Assembly (NCBI GenBank): GCA_028704385.1
Contig: JAQVLA010000020.1
Span: 1-64,000 of the forward strand
Source: Bacteroidales bacterium
GTDB taxonomy: Bacteria; Bacteroidota; Bacteroidia; Bacteroidales; F082
DNA length: 64,000 bases
Direction of reading: 5' to 3'
A program made the translations under genes and the position numbers. Every line of letters begins with the position of its first letter. Position 1 is the stretch's first letter. Shown here piece by piece: positions 44,456-53,767 of this stretch. Below the pieces are notes generated by a model. That model searched no databases. It saw only the letters and a list, made by a program, of their open reading frames with translations, and was not told where the DNA came from.

Positions 44456-46321
44456 TTAGTAGATGTAGATGCTTTTCGTTTGGGTATTATTAGTACTGAT
44501 AATAATCAGTTGATACATCCCTGATTTGTATTTGCTTACATCAATTTTTTGTTTAAATTCCGAAGAATTATTTTCATAAACAACTTGTCCGAGGGTATTG
44601 ATGATTTTGATGGATTCAGCTATTTGAGTTAATTCCAGGTTCAGATAATCTGAGGTTGGGTTAGGATACAGCAATTTCAGGAGCATTTGTTGCTCAGCCA
44701 GGCCAACTGTTGTGGTGAAGTTTGCTGTGAGCACATAGTCATTGTCAGGCATTGTGAAACTAAAGCTTGCTTCTTCCGACACTATTGTTTCATTTTCGTC
44801 TGTCCAGTTCACAAAGGCAAAATCGATTGCCGGAACGGCTTCAATATTTACGGTTTCTCCGGCTGCATAATCGCCTGCACCTGTAACTTCACCAGCGTTT
44901 TCAGGATTTGTAATTAATGCGAGGGCATAGGTTATTTCTTCGAAATTTGCAGTGAGCAGGATATCATTTTCAGGCATTTCGAAATCGAACGCTGCTTCTT
45001 CTGAAATGACAGTCTGGGCTTCATCAGTCCAGTTAATGAAAGAATATCCGGTTTCGGCCACTGCATTAATAGAAACTAATGAACCTGCTTCATAAATGCC
45101 AGCACCCAAAACTGTTCCGCCTTCTTCAGGATTTGCTTCCAGATCAAGTGCATAGGTAACCGTCGAACCGCCAAAATCAAGTATAAAAGTAGCCCAATTG
45201 CCGTTTGTATCCTGGCCAGCACCAATAAACTTATTGCCATCAGGTGTTACATCATTGATGCTGTAAAAAATCCAGCTTTGTGCATCGGCCATTCCTCTGG
45301 CTTCGGCGTAATCGTTAAAGGTTTCCATGGTGCCATCAGGATTACGTACAAACGCACGGCGTGAATCAGGAAAGGGAGGCCAGCTTTCGTTGGTGTAGCC
45401 CAATACGGTGGCATCTTCCATGATACAGGTGGGGGAGATTACTCCTGTGTTTAACTCATTTGAGAAAGTTATTGTTTCTCCACCGTTCTCCCAAATAAAG
45501 ACGTTATCACCAATAGTTCCGGTAACAAAGGTTCCATCATAGGATGCAGCAAAGGCTTCACCATAATTGTTGGGATCCACATAATTGAAAGTGCCATTGG
45601 CCCAAATAATTGGTGAGCGGCTGGTATTGTTAATATCTGCCCAGCCATATATAACCTCACCCACACGACTGATTCCATTTGGGCGCGAACCTGCAGATGC
45701 CGGATCGCCAATCATTTCGTAACCGCCTGTGCTTGTCCACTTAAATGTAGTGTAGCTAAAACCATCATAATATTGCATTCCAACAACAGTTTCGCCGGAT
45801 GCATCAATACCCCAGGCAGAGTTGTAATCCGGCTGAAGGATTTCAGGATGATTAGGGTTGATACCAAGAAAAGTCCAGTCATTGGAAACTGTTGACCAAG
45901 TGCCAGCCGTATTGACATTTGTCCCCTGATATTGGTAATCAGGATTTTGAAAAGTTCCTGTAATGAGGCCGTCGTCACTGATACCATAGGTGGTACCCGA
46001 AACCGGTATTAAACCTTCTTCCTGTGACCAGTAAAAACCGCCTTCGCCAAAGCCGGCAATAGCAACATAATCACCATTGGTTGAAATGTCGTAAGGGAAA
46101 AGGTAGTCATTAACCAATACTGTCAAGGTTGCCGAACCTGCAACGATTTTCTGATTTGGCAGCAGATCGTTTGTCTTTGTGGGCTGAACAGCAGTCTCTT
46201 GCAAAAGCCTGAGGTCTGTTTGCGGATTGTTGAACTGTGCCTGCAAACTGTTTTGAACAAGCAGTGCAGTCATTAAAAACATTGTAGTTACCAGGAAATT
46301 GAAAGTAATTTTTTTCTTCAT
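44456..46321 (-). CDS. Secreted protein with bacterial repeat domains and T9SS type A sorting domain
   Basis: 621 aa. Signal peptide (FLMTALLVQNSLQAQ). Residues about 60-390 form a beta-propeller-like region with repeated short strands (VAIAGFGEGGFYWSQEEGLIPVSGTTYGISDDG). Then come two near-identical tandem domains of the InlB/List-Bact-repeat type (LDLEANPEEGGTVLGAGIYEAG ... FINWTDEAQTVISEEAAFDF and LALITNPENAGEVTGAGDYAAG ... FVNWTDENETIVSEEASFSF). The last 75 residues (LKLLYPNPTSDYLNLEL ... SGMYQLIIIST) are a type A sorting signal. Surface or secreted; no enzyme domain seen. The gene for a 47-aa protein lies 11 bp upstream. Confidence 0.9.
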   Translation of the reverse strand: MKKKITFNFLVTTMFLMTALLVQNSLQAQFNNPQTDLRLLQETAVQPTKTNDLLPNQKIVAGSATLTVLVNDYLFPYDISTNGDYVAIAGFGEGGFYWSQEEGLIPVSGTTYGISDDGLITGTFQNPDYQYQGTNVNTAGTWSTVSNDWTFLGINPNHPEILQPDYNSAWGIDASGETVVGMQYYDGFSYTTFKWTSTGGYEMIGDPASAGSRPNGISRVGEVIYGWADINNTSRSPIIWANGTFNYVDPNNYGEAFAASYDGTFVTGTIGDNVFIWENGGETITFSNELNTGVISPTCIMEDATVLGYTNESWPPFPDSRRAFVRNPDGTMETFNDYAEARGMADAQSWIFYSINDVTPDGNKFIGAGQDTNGNWATFILDFGGSTVTYALDLEANPEEGGTVLGAGIYEAGSLVSINAVAETGYSFINWTDEAQTVISEEAAFDFEMPENDILLTANFEEITYALALITNPENAGEVTGAGDYAAGETVNIEAVPAIDFAFVNWTDENETIVSEEASFSFTMPDNDYVLTANFTTTVGLAEQQMLLKLLYPNPTSDYLNLELTQIAESIKIINTLGQVVYENNSSEFKQKIDVSKYKSGMYQLIIISTNNTQTKSIYIY

Positions 46322-46332
46322 GACATGTTGAT

Positions 46333-46476
46333 TTAAGTAGGTTTATTTGTGTTTGAGGAATTCTCAATGAAATCCAAAATTTTCTTTAATGCCGTAGCCT
46401 CATTTTTTTTGTTTTCGATAAGGCTTTGCAGCTCATCTTTTTTAGCTGATTTAGTTTTGGATTTTTTAGCAGGCAT
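46333..46476 (-). CDS. 47-aa lysine-rich helical protein
   Basis: ATG at 46476, stop at 46333-46335. The protein starts MPAKKSKTKSAKKDEL and continues with a strongly helical stretch (QSLIENKKNEATALKKI, then LDFIEN) ending NTNKPT. A clean small gene with an A-rich leader (a run of nine A before CTG-ATG) and a -7-like TAATCTTG upstream. It ends 11 bp before the start of the T9SS gene at 46321, so both are likely on one transcript. Basic N-terminus plus a predicted amphipathic helix; no known family. Small basic cytoplasmic protein, function unknown. Confidence 0.65.
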   Translation of the reverse strand: MPAKKSKTKSAKKDELQSLIENKKNEATALKKILDFIENSSNTNKPT

Positions 46477-46614
46477 CAGTTTTTTTTTGCAAGATTAAGG
46501 CAGGCGGGTTATATGGGCAATTATTGTGGCTGCACTTTAACGCAACACAGGGAAATATGAGCACTACAAAAGTGCTACAGCAGGATGAAAAGCATTGAAT
46601 AATAGCGTGATAGA

Positions 46615-48297
46615 TTAGTCGATGCGTGAAAGGAAATCTGACAGACTGGTATCGGAATTGGTCAGATTTAGTTTTTTGCGGAGGCGTGTTCGGGCTACTT
46701 CTATGCTTCTGACGCTTTGTCCGGTAATTGAAGCAATTTCTTTGGTGGTCATATTAAGGCGCAGAAAAGCACATAAGCGGCGTTCGTTGAGCGAGAGTTC
46801 AGGATTGATTTGCATTAGTTTTTCATAAAAGGCATTATGCACTTGCTGGAATCTGATTTCAAATTCGTCCCAAATATCTGATTGCTGCGCTTTGTCGAGG
46901 TCCCGCACGATTCTGCGGATTAATTCCTGGTTTTCCTTTTTAAAAGCCTGACTGTTAGCGGTTAACTCTTCGGCAATTTGCTTGATCAGTTCGTTTTTCC
47001 TGATCAAATACATCACATTGGTAGTCAGTTCCTTGTTTTTTATTTCTAATTCTTTTTCAAGGTTTTGTTTTTCAAGTTCATAGTTTCTGCTAAACAATTC
47101 TTCATTTGCTTTGGCAAGTCGCATTCGGCGGAGGCGGTTTTGCGATAACATAAAAAGCAGGATAAAAATCACAAGCGATAAAACGAGCACAACACCCATA
47201 ATGATGTAGCGGAGTTCTCTTTTTTTCTGTTCAAGCCGTTGCAGGTTCTCTTTTTCCTGAAAGCTTGTTGTAAGTTCCATTCGGGTAATTTCTTTTACGG
47301 TATTTTCCCGGTTTAACGAATCGTCATGAGATTTGTACAGCTCGTGGTATTTTAAGGCAGAATCTAAATTGTTTTGCTTCTTGAAGTAGATGTAAAGATT
47401 CTCGGAGATTCTGGTTTTCAGCTCGGTACTGGCTACCACTTTGGCCAAATTGTAAGCTTTTAGAAAATGAAACATTGCGCTATCATTTTGACCTGTTTCC
47501 TGGTAATATTTAGCCAAAAAATCGTGAGAGGAGGCCTGTCCGGCGAGGTTATTGTCTTTTTGCCGGATACGCAAAGCCTGCTGAATTGGTTCACGGGCAA
47601 GGTCATAATTCTTTTCGCTCAATTGTAAACTTCCAATATTATTGTAAAGGTTTCCAAAAACATAGTCATCACTTTTCGCTTTTTTCGCCAGTTCAATCCC
47701 TAGTTGATAGTAATGCAGCGCAGAATCTGCATTTCCTAAGTTTTGGTGTATAATTCCCATATTGTTAAGTAGATGAGGCATCTGTTGCTGAACCAGGGTA
47801 TCTGTTTTGTTGGGATCGGCTTCGTCAAGAAGTTTTAATGTTTCTATGAGATCAATTTTAGCTTCCTGATAGGATTTCATGCTGAGTTTAACGGCAGCCA
47901 GATTTGAACGGGCAAAAGCGATGCCTCTTTTGCTGTCTTTTTCGCGCATAATATTCAGGTAATCATAATAAAACTGAATGGCTTTATCATAGATTCCTTG
48001 AAAGAAATAAGCGTTTCCGGCATTAAAAACGGCAAAGGCAATGATATCAGGATTCCTGGTTTTTTTAGCGATTTTAAGGGCTTCGTCTGCATATTTGATT
48101 GATAATTTCAGGTCGTTATCGCTGTAAGCTCTTGAAATATCAACATTTAAATAAACCTTTGCAGAATCATCTGTCAGCGTTTCAAATAGTTGAAGCAAGC
48201 TTTCCGGATCATGTGCTGCCACTAATTTGTTTGAAATAGATCCGTTGAAAAGAAGCAAAATGAGAAAAAGAAACAAAGACTTTTTAAAGCTTTGCAT
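46615..48297 (-). CDS. TPR sensor with LuxR-type helix-turn-helix
   Basis: 560 aa. Signal peptide (SLFLFLILLLFNGSISNK); seven or so TPR units outside the cytoplasm (about 40-330; IAFAVFNAGNAYFFQGIYDKAIQFYYDYL, LLNNMGIIHQNLGNADSALHYYQLGIEL, LYNNIGSLQLSEKNYDLAREPI); one membrane helix (YIIMGVVLVLSLVIFILLFML, about 368-388); a cytoplasmic coiled coil (about 395-450); and a C-terminal LuxR-like HTH (LSLNERRLCAFLRLNMTTKEIASITGQSVRSIEVARTRLRKKL). This architecture is common in Bacteroidota. One-protein regulator that may report periplasmic state to DNA. Confidence 0.9.
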   Translation of the reverse strand: MQSFKKSLFLFLILLLFNGSISNKLVAAHDPESLLQLFETLTDDSAKVYLNVDISRAYSDNDLKLSIKYADEALKIAKKTRNPDIIAFAVFNAGNAYFFQGIYDKAIQFYYDYLNIMREKDSKRGIAFARSNLAAVKLSMKSYQEAKIDLIETLKLLDEADPNKTDTLVQQQMPHLLNNMGIIHQNLGNADSALHYYQLGIELAKKAKSDDYVFGNLYNNIGSLQLSEKNYDLAREPIQQALRIRQKDNNLAGQASSHDFLAKYYQETGQNDSAMFHFLKAYNLAKVVASTELKTRISENLYIYFKKQNNLDSALKYHELYKSHDDSLNRENTVKEITRMELTTSFQEKENLQRLEQKKRELRYIIMGVVLVLSLVIFILLFMLSQNRLRRMRLAKANEELFSRNYELEKQNLEKELEIKNKELTTNVMYLIRKNELIKQIAEELTANSQAFKKENQELIRRIVRDLDKAQQSDIWDEFEIRFQQVHNAFYEKLMQINPELSLNERRLCAFLRLNMTTKEIASITGQSVRSIEVARTRLRKKLNLTNSDTSLSDFLSRID

Positions 48298-48380
48298 CGC
48301 ATTGCAGTTTATTGCTCAAAGATACATTAATTCAATTTAAGCAGTGGTTTTTGCCAGGGAAATCAGGATTAATAAAAGCA

Positions 48381-48410
48381 AAAAACAGGGCGAAATGCGC
48401 CCTGTTTTTT
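48381..48410. terminator. Rho-independent terminator between two minus-strand genes
   Basis: Perfect 8-bp stem ACAGGGCG (48385-48392)/CGCCCTGT (48398-48405) with A run on one side and T run on the other. It serves the 48429-50627 gene on the minus strand. Confidence 0.9.
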
Positions 48411-48428
48411 ATAATAACTGTATTTTTT

Positions 48429-50627
48429 TTAGTGCTTGATGAGTACTTTAACTTGCTTTGATATTGTTTGTCCATTCAAATTGAGTATATAAACTCCATT
48501 TTTTAGCTGATGTGTTGAGAGGTAATCCTGTAATAAAAAATGATTAGTTCCTTTTTGAATTTCAATTTGTTGCATCTGTCCAAGTTGTTGCCCTTTGAAA
48601 TCAGTAATGCCCAGTGATACACTTTCATTACGATCCGAAAAGATGCTGATCCTGCTTTGCATTGTTACAGGATTGGGTGCAAGGCTGAACTTTATAACAT
48701 TAGCTGATTCATTTAAACCACCAAGAATAAATACGAACACCAATTCATTGTTGTCTGCATCTATGGTAGCCTCTGCCTCAACTGGTTCAAAAGATTCAAA
48801 AGTGGCGGTTCCGGAATATTCACCATATAACATTTGTTCGTAAACCAACGTTTCTTCATCAAATAAGGCATAATAGTTACCTTCGGGACCTGTGAAATTA
48901 ACTTCAAGATTTGAGCCTGGGTAAAATACCGGTGCGCCAAACTGATCCACTGCTCTGATGATCATATCCGTATGGTTGACATTCAATTCAAAATCAAGTA
49001 TTGTAGTTTCATTTTCCAGAATTTCCACATCGCTTGCTATGTCTGTTTCTGCGTATGGGTTAGTGACGGATACTTCGTAAATCCCTGCCGGGACAACAAG
49101 GCTGTAATTGCCCTCAGCATCGGCAAAGACATTATAATCGCCGGCAGAAATTTCAGTAAGGCTTAAGTCAGCTGTTCCGTTGATCAGGGTAATTGTTCCA
49201 CTCAGCGTACCAGTCGCTGCTGCCGGCCCTAATTCTCCGGTTGGAAGCAGATTTTGTGCATAAATTTCCACATTGCTGCCCCTGTCATCTTCCCAACTCA
49301 TCACCCATTGATCCTGATGCCAGTCAGAGACATCCAGATGTACCTTTGAGGATTGCACGCTGCAAATGAAGACACTTTCGTTTTCCCACACAAAATCTCC
49401 CTGAGCATCAAGTCTGAAAGCTTTTAATGATGTTTCAACACCATTGAAATAGTCTTCATACACCAAAATAATATCATCACCATGCTGCAGCCCTATTTGT
49501 GGCAGTACAGCATGTGTAGTTACCGGAATGATTGCTTTACCATTGGCTCCCCATTTCAGATCGCCGCCGGCAGAAACTTTTTGTCCATAGATTCCCCATT
49601 GGTTTTGATCTCCGTTTACTTCATTCCACAAAACATAGATATGTGGATCGTTTTCTGGTTTTGACAAGGCAGGGTAGAAGTGGTTCATTCCGGCATTGCC
49701 CGATACTTCCACGCCGTTTTCCTGAAGCGTTGGATTACCATCAATATCAATATGTTGCACAAAGGCTGAGGCGCTGTTATTGAAGTCGCGATCGTCGTGC
49801 CAGGCAATGTAAAAGCCGTCGTTCCCATCATTGATAAAAGGGAAAATCTGTGTCCAGGCACTGATTCCTCCTGCATTGGAAACTACAGCTGGTGCATCCC
49901 AAACACCACTGCCGTCAGAGGTGTAGCGTTGTGCATATACATGACGGGTTGGTGCATTCACCGGGCCGCTGTCTTCGAAGTACTTCACAATAAAATCATC
50001 ATCTCCTACCGGAAGCAATTGTGGCCAGGTATAGCGATTAAGTCCTGTGATGCTTAATCCGGCTGTTCCCCACGGAAATGAGCCGTCGGGTGCAATTTTC
50101 TGGATCATGATAAGTTCCAGATCAACCTGCCAGGCTACAATAACATTATTCTGAGCTGTAACTGTCAGCACAGGAGTAACATCCATAGTGGTGCTGTTAG
50201 TCAGACTGATACCGTCTTCACCCCAAAGGAATTCCCCGTCGGGAGAGATTTTATAGATCACAATATTATTGTTGCCGCCATTGCGGATATCCTGCCACGA
50301 AAGTATGGCATTATTATCCAAATCAGCAGTAACATCCCAATCGGTAAGCCAGCTCATCGACGGGTGATCGCTTACCAAAATGCCATTGTTCTCCCAAAGT
50401 ATATTTCCCTGATGATCAAGACGTTGAAGTCGAACATCGTAACTTCCGCTTTGCAATGAGAAATATCCGATATAAACATCACCATTGGGACAAAGGGCTG
50501 TTTTCGGTAGGACATCTTCCCCTGAATAATCAGTAATTCTCAGATTTTCAGTTGGATTGTCGGGCCATTGTGCATGGCTTGTTACTGTAATTAATACTAA
50601 AACGAATACGTAAAGAAATTTTCTCAT
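48429..50627 (-). CDS. Secreted protein with carboxypeptidase-regulatory-like domain and T9SS type A sorting domain
   Basis: 732 aa. Signal peptide (FLYVFVLVLITVTSHAQ). Residues about 30-480 form a beta-propeller-like repeat (VYIGYFSLQSGSYDVRLQRLDHQGNILWENNG ... ILSWQDIRNGGNNNIVIYKISPDGEFLWGEDGISL ... YIAWHDDRDFNNSASAFVQHID). A carboxypeptidase-regulatory-like domain follows (GTLSGTITLINGTADLSLTEISAGDYNVFADAEGNYSLVVPAGIYEVSV, about 495-560), then another beta domain. The end (FSLAPNPVTMQSRISIFSD ... LKNGVYILNLNGQTISKQVKVLI) is a type A sorting signal. Function unknown; surface or secreted. Confidence 0.9.
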   Translation of the reverse strand: MRKFLYVFVLVLITVTSHAQWPDNPTENLRITDYSGEDVLPKTALCPNGDVYIGYFSLQSGSYDVRLQRLDHQGNILWENNGILVSDHPSMSWLTDWDVTADLDNNAILSWQDIRNGGNNNIVIYKISPDGEFLWGEDGISLTNSTTMDVTPVLTVTAQNNVIVAWQVDLELIMIQKIAPDGSFPWGTAGLSITGLNRYTWPQLLPVGDDDFIVKYFEDSGPVNAPTRHVYAQRYTSDGSGVWDAPAVVSNAGGISAWTQIFPFINDGNDGFYIAWHDDRDFNNSASAFVQHIDIDGNPTLQENGVEVSGNAGMNHFYPALSKPENDPHIYVLWNEVNGDQNQWGIYGQKVSAGGDLKWGANGKAIIPVTTHAVLPQIGLQHGDDIILVYEDYFNGVETSLKAFRLDAQGDFVWENESVFICSVQSSKVHLDVSDWHQDQWVMSWEDDRGSNVEIYAQNLLPTGELGPAAATGTLSGTITLINGTADLSLTEISAGDYNVFADAEGNYSLVVPAGIYEVSVTNPYAETDIASDVEILENETTILDFELNVNHTDMIIRAVDQFGAPVFYPGSNLEVNFTGPEGNYYALFDEETLVYEQMLYGEYSGTATFESFEPVEAEATIDADNNELVFVFILGGLNESANVIKFSLAPNPVTMQSRISIFSDRNESVSLGITDFKGQQLGQMQQIEIQKGTNHFLLQDYLSTHQLKNGVYILNLNGQTISKQVKVLIKH

Positions 50628-50911
50628 AATCGTTGATTTTTTAGATAATTTATTTTGTGGTTAATAGTTTATTTTGGATCATGCCAGTGAATTATCTCAA
50701 CACACTTTTTACAAGCATTCTTTTGTATTGTGTCCACAAATGTCAAGGTTCTGTATGGGTGCATATTTATAGTATTTTTTGATCGATAGTGATTTCAAAA
50801 GTAATATTATTCAGTTATAACAGCTTTTATTATTTGATTTTTTGATCTATTTGTTTGTTTAATTTCCTGTTTAAAGATGAACCACTAACTTTGCCATCCA
50901 AATTAACAGCG

Positions 50912-52498
50912 ATGCCGGCATTTTTGAATGAGGGATATTTTACTTTGTTTTTAATAATTGCACTGGGCCTGATGCTTGGCAATGTCAAATACAAAGGTTT
51001 TTCACTCGACTCGAGTGCAGTGATTTTTGTGGCACTTCTAATGGGACACTGGGGATTTGTGATTCCTGAGGTTTTTCAGAAGCTCGGCTTGTTACTCTTT
51101 ATTTTTACGATCGGCATTCAGGCCGGGCCGGGATTTTTTGAGGTTTTCAGACAGTACGGTCACAAGCTGTTGGTTCTTGTATTTGGCCTGATAACCTCAG
51201 CAGCATTATTAACTTTTGGGGCCATGGTATTTTTTGATTTACCTGTTGATTTGGCCATTGGAGTTTTTAATGGTGCCCTCACTTCAACACCCGGACTGGC
51301 AGCCGCTTTTGAGGCTACCGGATCTGCTGTTACGGCTGTGGGATATGGTGTTGCTTATCCTGTTGGGGTGATAGGTGTAATATTGTTTGTAAATCTTTTC
51401 CCAGGACTAATGGGGGTTAAAATAAGTCAGGAAGAAAAGCTCTATCGCGATCAATTACTTGAGGATCATCCTGGAATTATTAACAAAATACTCATTGTCA
51501 ATAATCAAAACATAGCCGGAAAAAACATTAAAGAATTGAATCTGCGAAGCATGACGGGGGCTGTGGTATCACGTGTGAAGCAGGCCGGTATTACGTTTGC
51601 ACCCAATGCAAAAACTGTGCTTCAGTTGGGCGACATAGTAAAGGTGGTTGGTAATGAAGAGGCAATTTCGCGGATGGAGTTGTTGGTTGGTGAGCCTGTG
51701 GATGAGGATATGAGCTTTGATGACAGGTATGAGGTAAACTGGATGCTGGTTACAAACAAAGCCGTTGTGAATAAGAGCATACGCGAGCTGAATCTTAGTG
51801 CAATGAATGCAACAATCACACGAATCCGGCGATCGGGCATTGATTTAACGCCGCATCCACACAGCAGGCTGCGCTTTGGGGATAAATTGTTGCTTTCGGG
51901 TTCTAGTCAGGAAATGATACAGGTGCAAAAACTTCTTGGAAATGATGATCGCCGACTGTCTGAAACCAACTTCCTGCCGATCGCTTTGGGAATCGTGATT
52001 GGGATAGCTGTTGGCGTTGTGAGCATACCTGTTTTTGGACTTTTTGATTTTAGTCTGGGACTTACCGGTGGGGTGTTGGCCGTAGCTTTGGTATTGAGTA
52101 ATATTGGTAAAACCGGTCCGGTGTTGTGGTCGATGTCGGGAAGTGGCAACCAGTTGTTGCGACGCCTTGGATTGCTGATGTTTATGTCAGCGGTTGGTAC
52201 CTCTGCAGGTGCCGAAATGGCAGAAGTGCTGAAGCAGAATGGTCTAAGTTTGATCGCTATTGGAGCAGCTATCACCATCTTGCCTTTAATATTGACGGCA
52301 TTATTTGCACATTGGTTTTTTAAAATGAATATGCTCAGTCTGTTGGGGGCTTTAACCGGTGCCATGACAAGCACACCCGGCCTGGCAGCTATTGATTCCA
52401 AAACGGAAACAGACGCCCCATCAGTTGCTTATGCAGCGGTATATCCCCTGGCACTGGTGCTGATGATCTTATTTTCGCAATTATTAGCCCTGTTCTGA
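50912..52498 (+). CDS. AspT/YidE-like putative transporter with two TrkA-C domains
   Basis: 528 aa from ATG 50912. The frame opens at a TTG at 50855, but MPAFLNEGYFTLFLIIALGLMLG is the usual family start. Duplicated membrane halves, each with GxxxG-rich helices and a signature: LAIGVFNGALTSTPGLAAAFEATGSAVTAVGYGVAYPVGV in the first and GALTGAMTSTPGLAAIDSKTETDAPSVAYAAVYPLALV in the second. Two cytoplasmic TrkA-C domains lie between (LIVNNQNIAGKNIKELNLRSM and VTNKAVVNKSIRELNLSAMNA). The family includes aspartate:alanine exchangers; the substrate here is unknown. Confidence 0.9.
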   Translation: MPAFLNEGYFTLFLIIALGLMLGNVKYKGFSLDSSAVIFVALLMGHWGFVIPEVFQKLGLLLFIFTIGIQAGPGFFEVFRQYGHKLLVLVFGLITSAALLTFGAMVFFDLPVDLAIGVFNGALTSTPGLAAAFEATGSAVTAVGYGVAYPVGVIGVILFVNLFPGLMGVKISQEEKLYRDQLLEDHPGIINKILIVNNQNIAGKNIKELNLRSMTGAVVSRVKQAGITFAPNAKTVLQLGDIVKVVGNEEAISRMELLVGEPVDEDMSFDDRYEVNWMLVTNKAVVNKSIRELNLSAMNATITRIRRSGIDLTPHPHSRLRFGDKLLLSGSSQEMIQVQKLLGNDDRRLSETNFLPIALGIVIGIAVGVVSIPVFGLFDFSLGLTGGVLAVALVLSNIGKTGPVLWSMSGSGNQLLRRLGLLMFMSAVGTSAGAEMAEVLKQNGLSLIAIGAAITILPLILTALFAHWFFKMNMLSLLGALTGAMTSTPGLAAIDSKTETDAPSVAYAAVYPLALVLMILFSQLLALF

Positions 52499-52505
52499 AA
52501 ATAAA

Positions 52506-53066
52506 CTAATATTTCTTTCGGTAAACATAGCCGTCACGTTCGCCTGTGATATCAGTAAATCGCTCGTAAACAAGAGTTTCTAAATGATTGTTATAACCAA
52601 TGAATGTTTTATAGGTGAGTGCTTTATCAATGGGGAAAGGGGTTTTTTCTGCCTGAATCTCATTAAACGACGACCACAGAAATATTCCATTCTTATTTAA
52701 TAGATTCGGGATAAGTTTTAATAAATCAGGAAGTGGCTTAAAATTAATACAGATGATGCTGTCGAATGGTTTATACGTTTCAAGCAGGGCTGGTTTATCC
52801 AGATCAAGTTCAATTAGTTGAATATCTAGCTGTTTTGAGTTGGCTTGTTTGGCGAGTGAAGCCAAGCCAACATCAGAATAATCAACGGCATAGGTTTCAA
52901 ACCCATTTTGCGCCAACAGAAGGCTGTTGCGGCCGCGACCACAGGCAATATCTAGTGCTTTATTTGGCTTTAGCAATTCAAAATACTTCAACAGGAAGCT
53001 GTCCGCCTGATGTAAACCTTTTTTAGCAGCATGTTTGGCATTCCATTTTTCGCGATCGTATTCCAT
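52506..53066 (-). CDS. Class I SAM-dependent methyltransferase
   Basis: 186 aa. Rossmann-like methyltransferase with motif I in ALDIACGRGRNSLLLAQNGFETYAVDYSDVGLASL and the acidic residue of motif II, then PFDSIICINFKPLPDLLKLIPNLLNKNGIFLWSSF. Resembles TehB/tellurite-resistance-like methyltransferases; the substrate is not readable. Convergent with the AspT-like gene, 7 bp between stops. Confidence 0.85.
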   Translation of the reverse strand: MEYDREKWNAKHAAKKGLHQADSFLLKYFELLKPNKALDIACGRGRNSLLLAQNGFETYAVDYSDVGLASLAKQANSKQLDIQLIELDLDKPALLETYKPFDSIICINFKPLPDLLKLIPNLLNKNGIFLWSSFNEIQAEKTPFPIDKALTYKTFIGYNNHLETLVYERFTDITGERDGYVYRKKY

Positions 53067-53228
53067 TTGTGCCGGCTTTTGTGACGTATTTGGTTTCTTT
53101 GCTACAAAAGTAAGGAAAGCCTTGTACCTTTGGCGTTAACCTTCCTGCTCATGTGCAAATTTGCATGAGCTGATTATGCTAAGTTCAATCGCTAACAGAA
53201 AACCCCAAAAGGCACACCCGAAAAGCCC
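53067..53228. other. Intergenic leader of the repeat-rich zone
   Basis: No gene seen. The minus-strand open frame at 53185-53493 is explained by the 21-bp-periodic sequence next to it. Confidence 0.4.
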
Positions 53229-53445
53229 TTCGCAAACCAGCGAGCGCTTCCCTTTGCAAAGCATCAATACAAGGTAAAACATTTTGCATACATCGCAGCT
53301 CATGATCAGCAAACCGTAAGCCGTTTTTGCGATTCGTAAAAGCTGAAAAAGCCTTCGTAACGCTATATGCCTCCCTCACAAGCGAGCAAGCCCCTTTCGT
53401 AAAGCAGTAAAACCTATTCACTGCCTCTGAGCTGCCTTTCGTGAA
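53229..53445. repeat. Degenerate 21-bp-periodic array 1
   Basis: A TTCGTAAA-like word recurs at 53333, 53354, 53375, 53396, 53417 and 53438, exactly 21 bp apart (variants TTCGTAAC, CTCACAAG, TTCACTGC, TTCGTGAA). Looser copies precede it at 53229, 53253, 53283 and 53312. On the minus strand the same periodicity makes heptapeptides such as FTKGSSE and FTKGACS, which explains the open frame there. Confidence 0.7.
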
Positions 53446-53767
53446 AACAAAACACCATCCCCCAGAAAAAAAACAAGCCAAAACAACCAACAAAAGCCCT
53501 GAAAACGAAACCTTAACTCAATAGTTTTTGTCGTTCTTTAAACCCCTTTCGAAAAAACTTATTAACATCATGCAGTAAATTGAAAATGAAAGCTATAAAA
53601 CAAAAGCATCCCGCTAAATTGTTAATAAAACCAAGTCAAAACCCGCCAAAAAGTGTCCTATAATTCCTCTTAACAGGAGGGCAACAGTTGTGAGCTAAGC
53701 CTGAAGAAACAGCCCACAAAAAACAAGCCCAAATGATAAAAGTAAGTTCAATAAAAATCAAAAAAAA
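53446..53767. other. Intergenic region before the helical-protein gene
   Basis: No gene seen. An A-rich stretch leads directly into ATG 53768. Confidence 0.4.

Noticed and set aside
46557-46580. AGCACT-ACAAA-AGTGCT hairpin as terminator of the TPR-LuxR gene
   Set aside because: Six-base stem without a following T run on the minus strand; not strong enough to list.
53185-53493. 102-codon minus-strand open frame with FTKG repeats
   Set aside because: Explained by the 21-bp-periodic DNA; composition is not protein-like.
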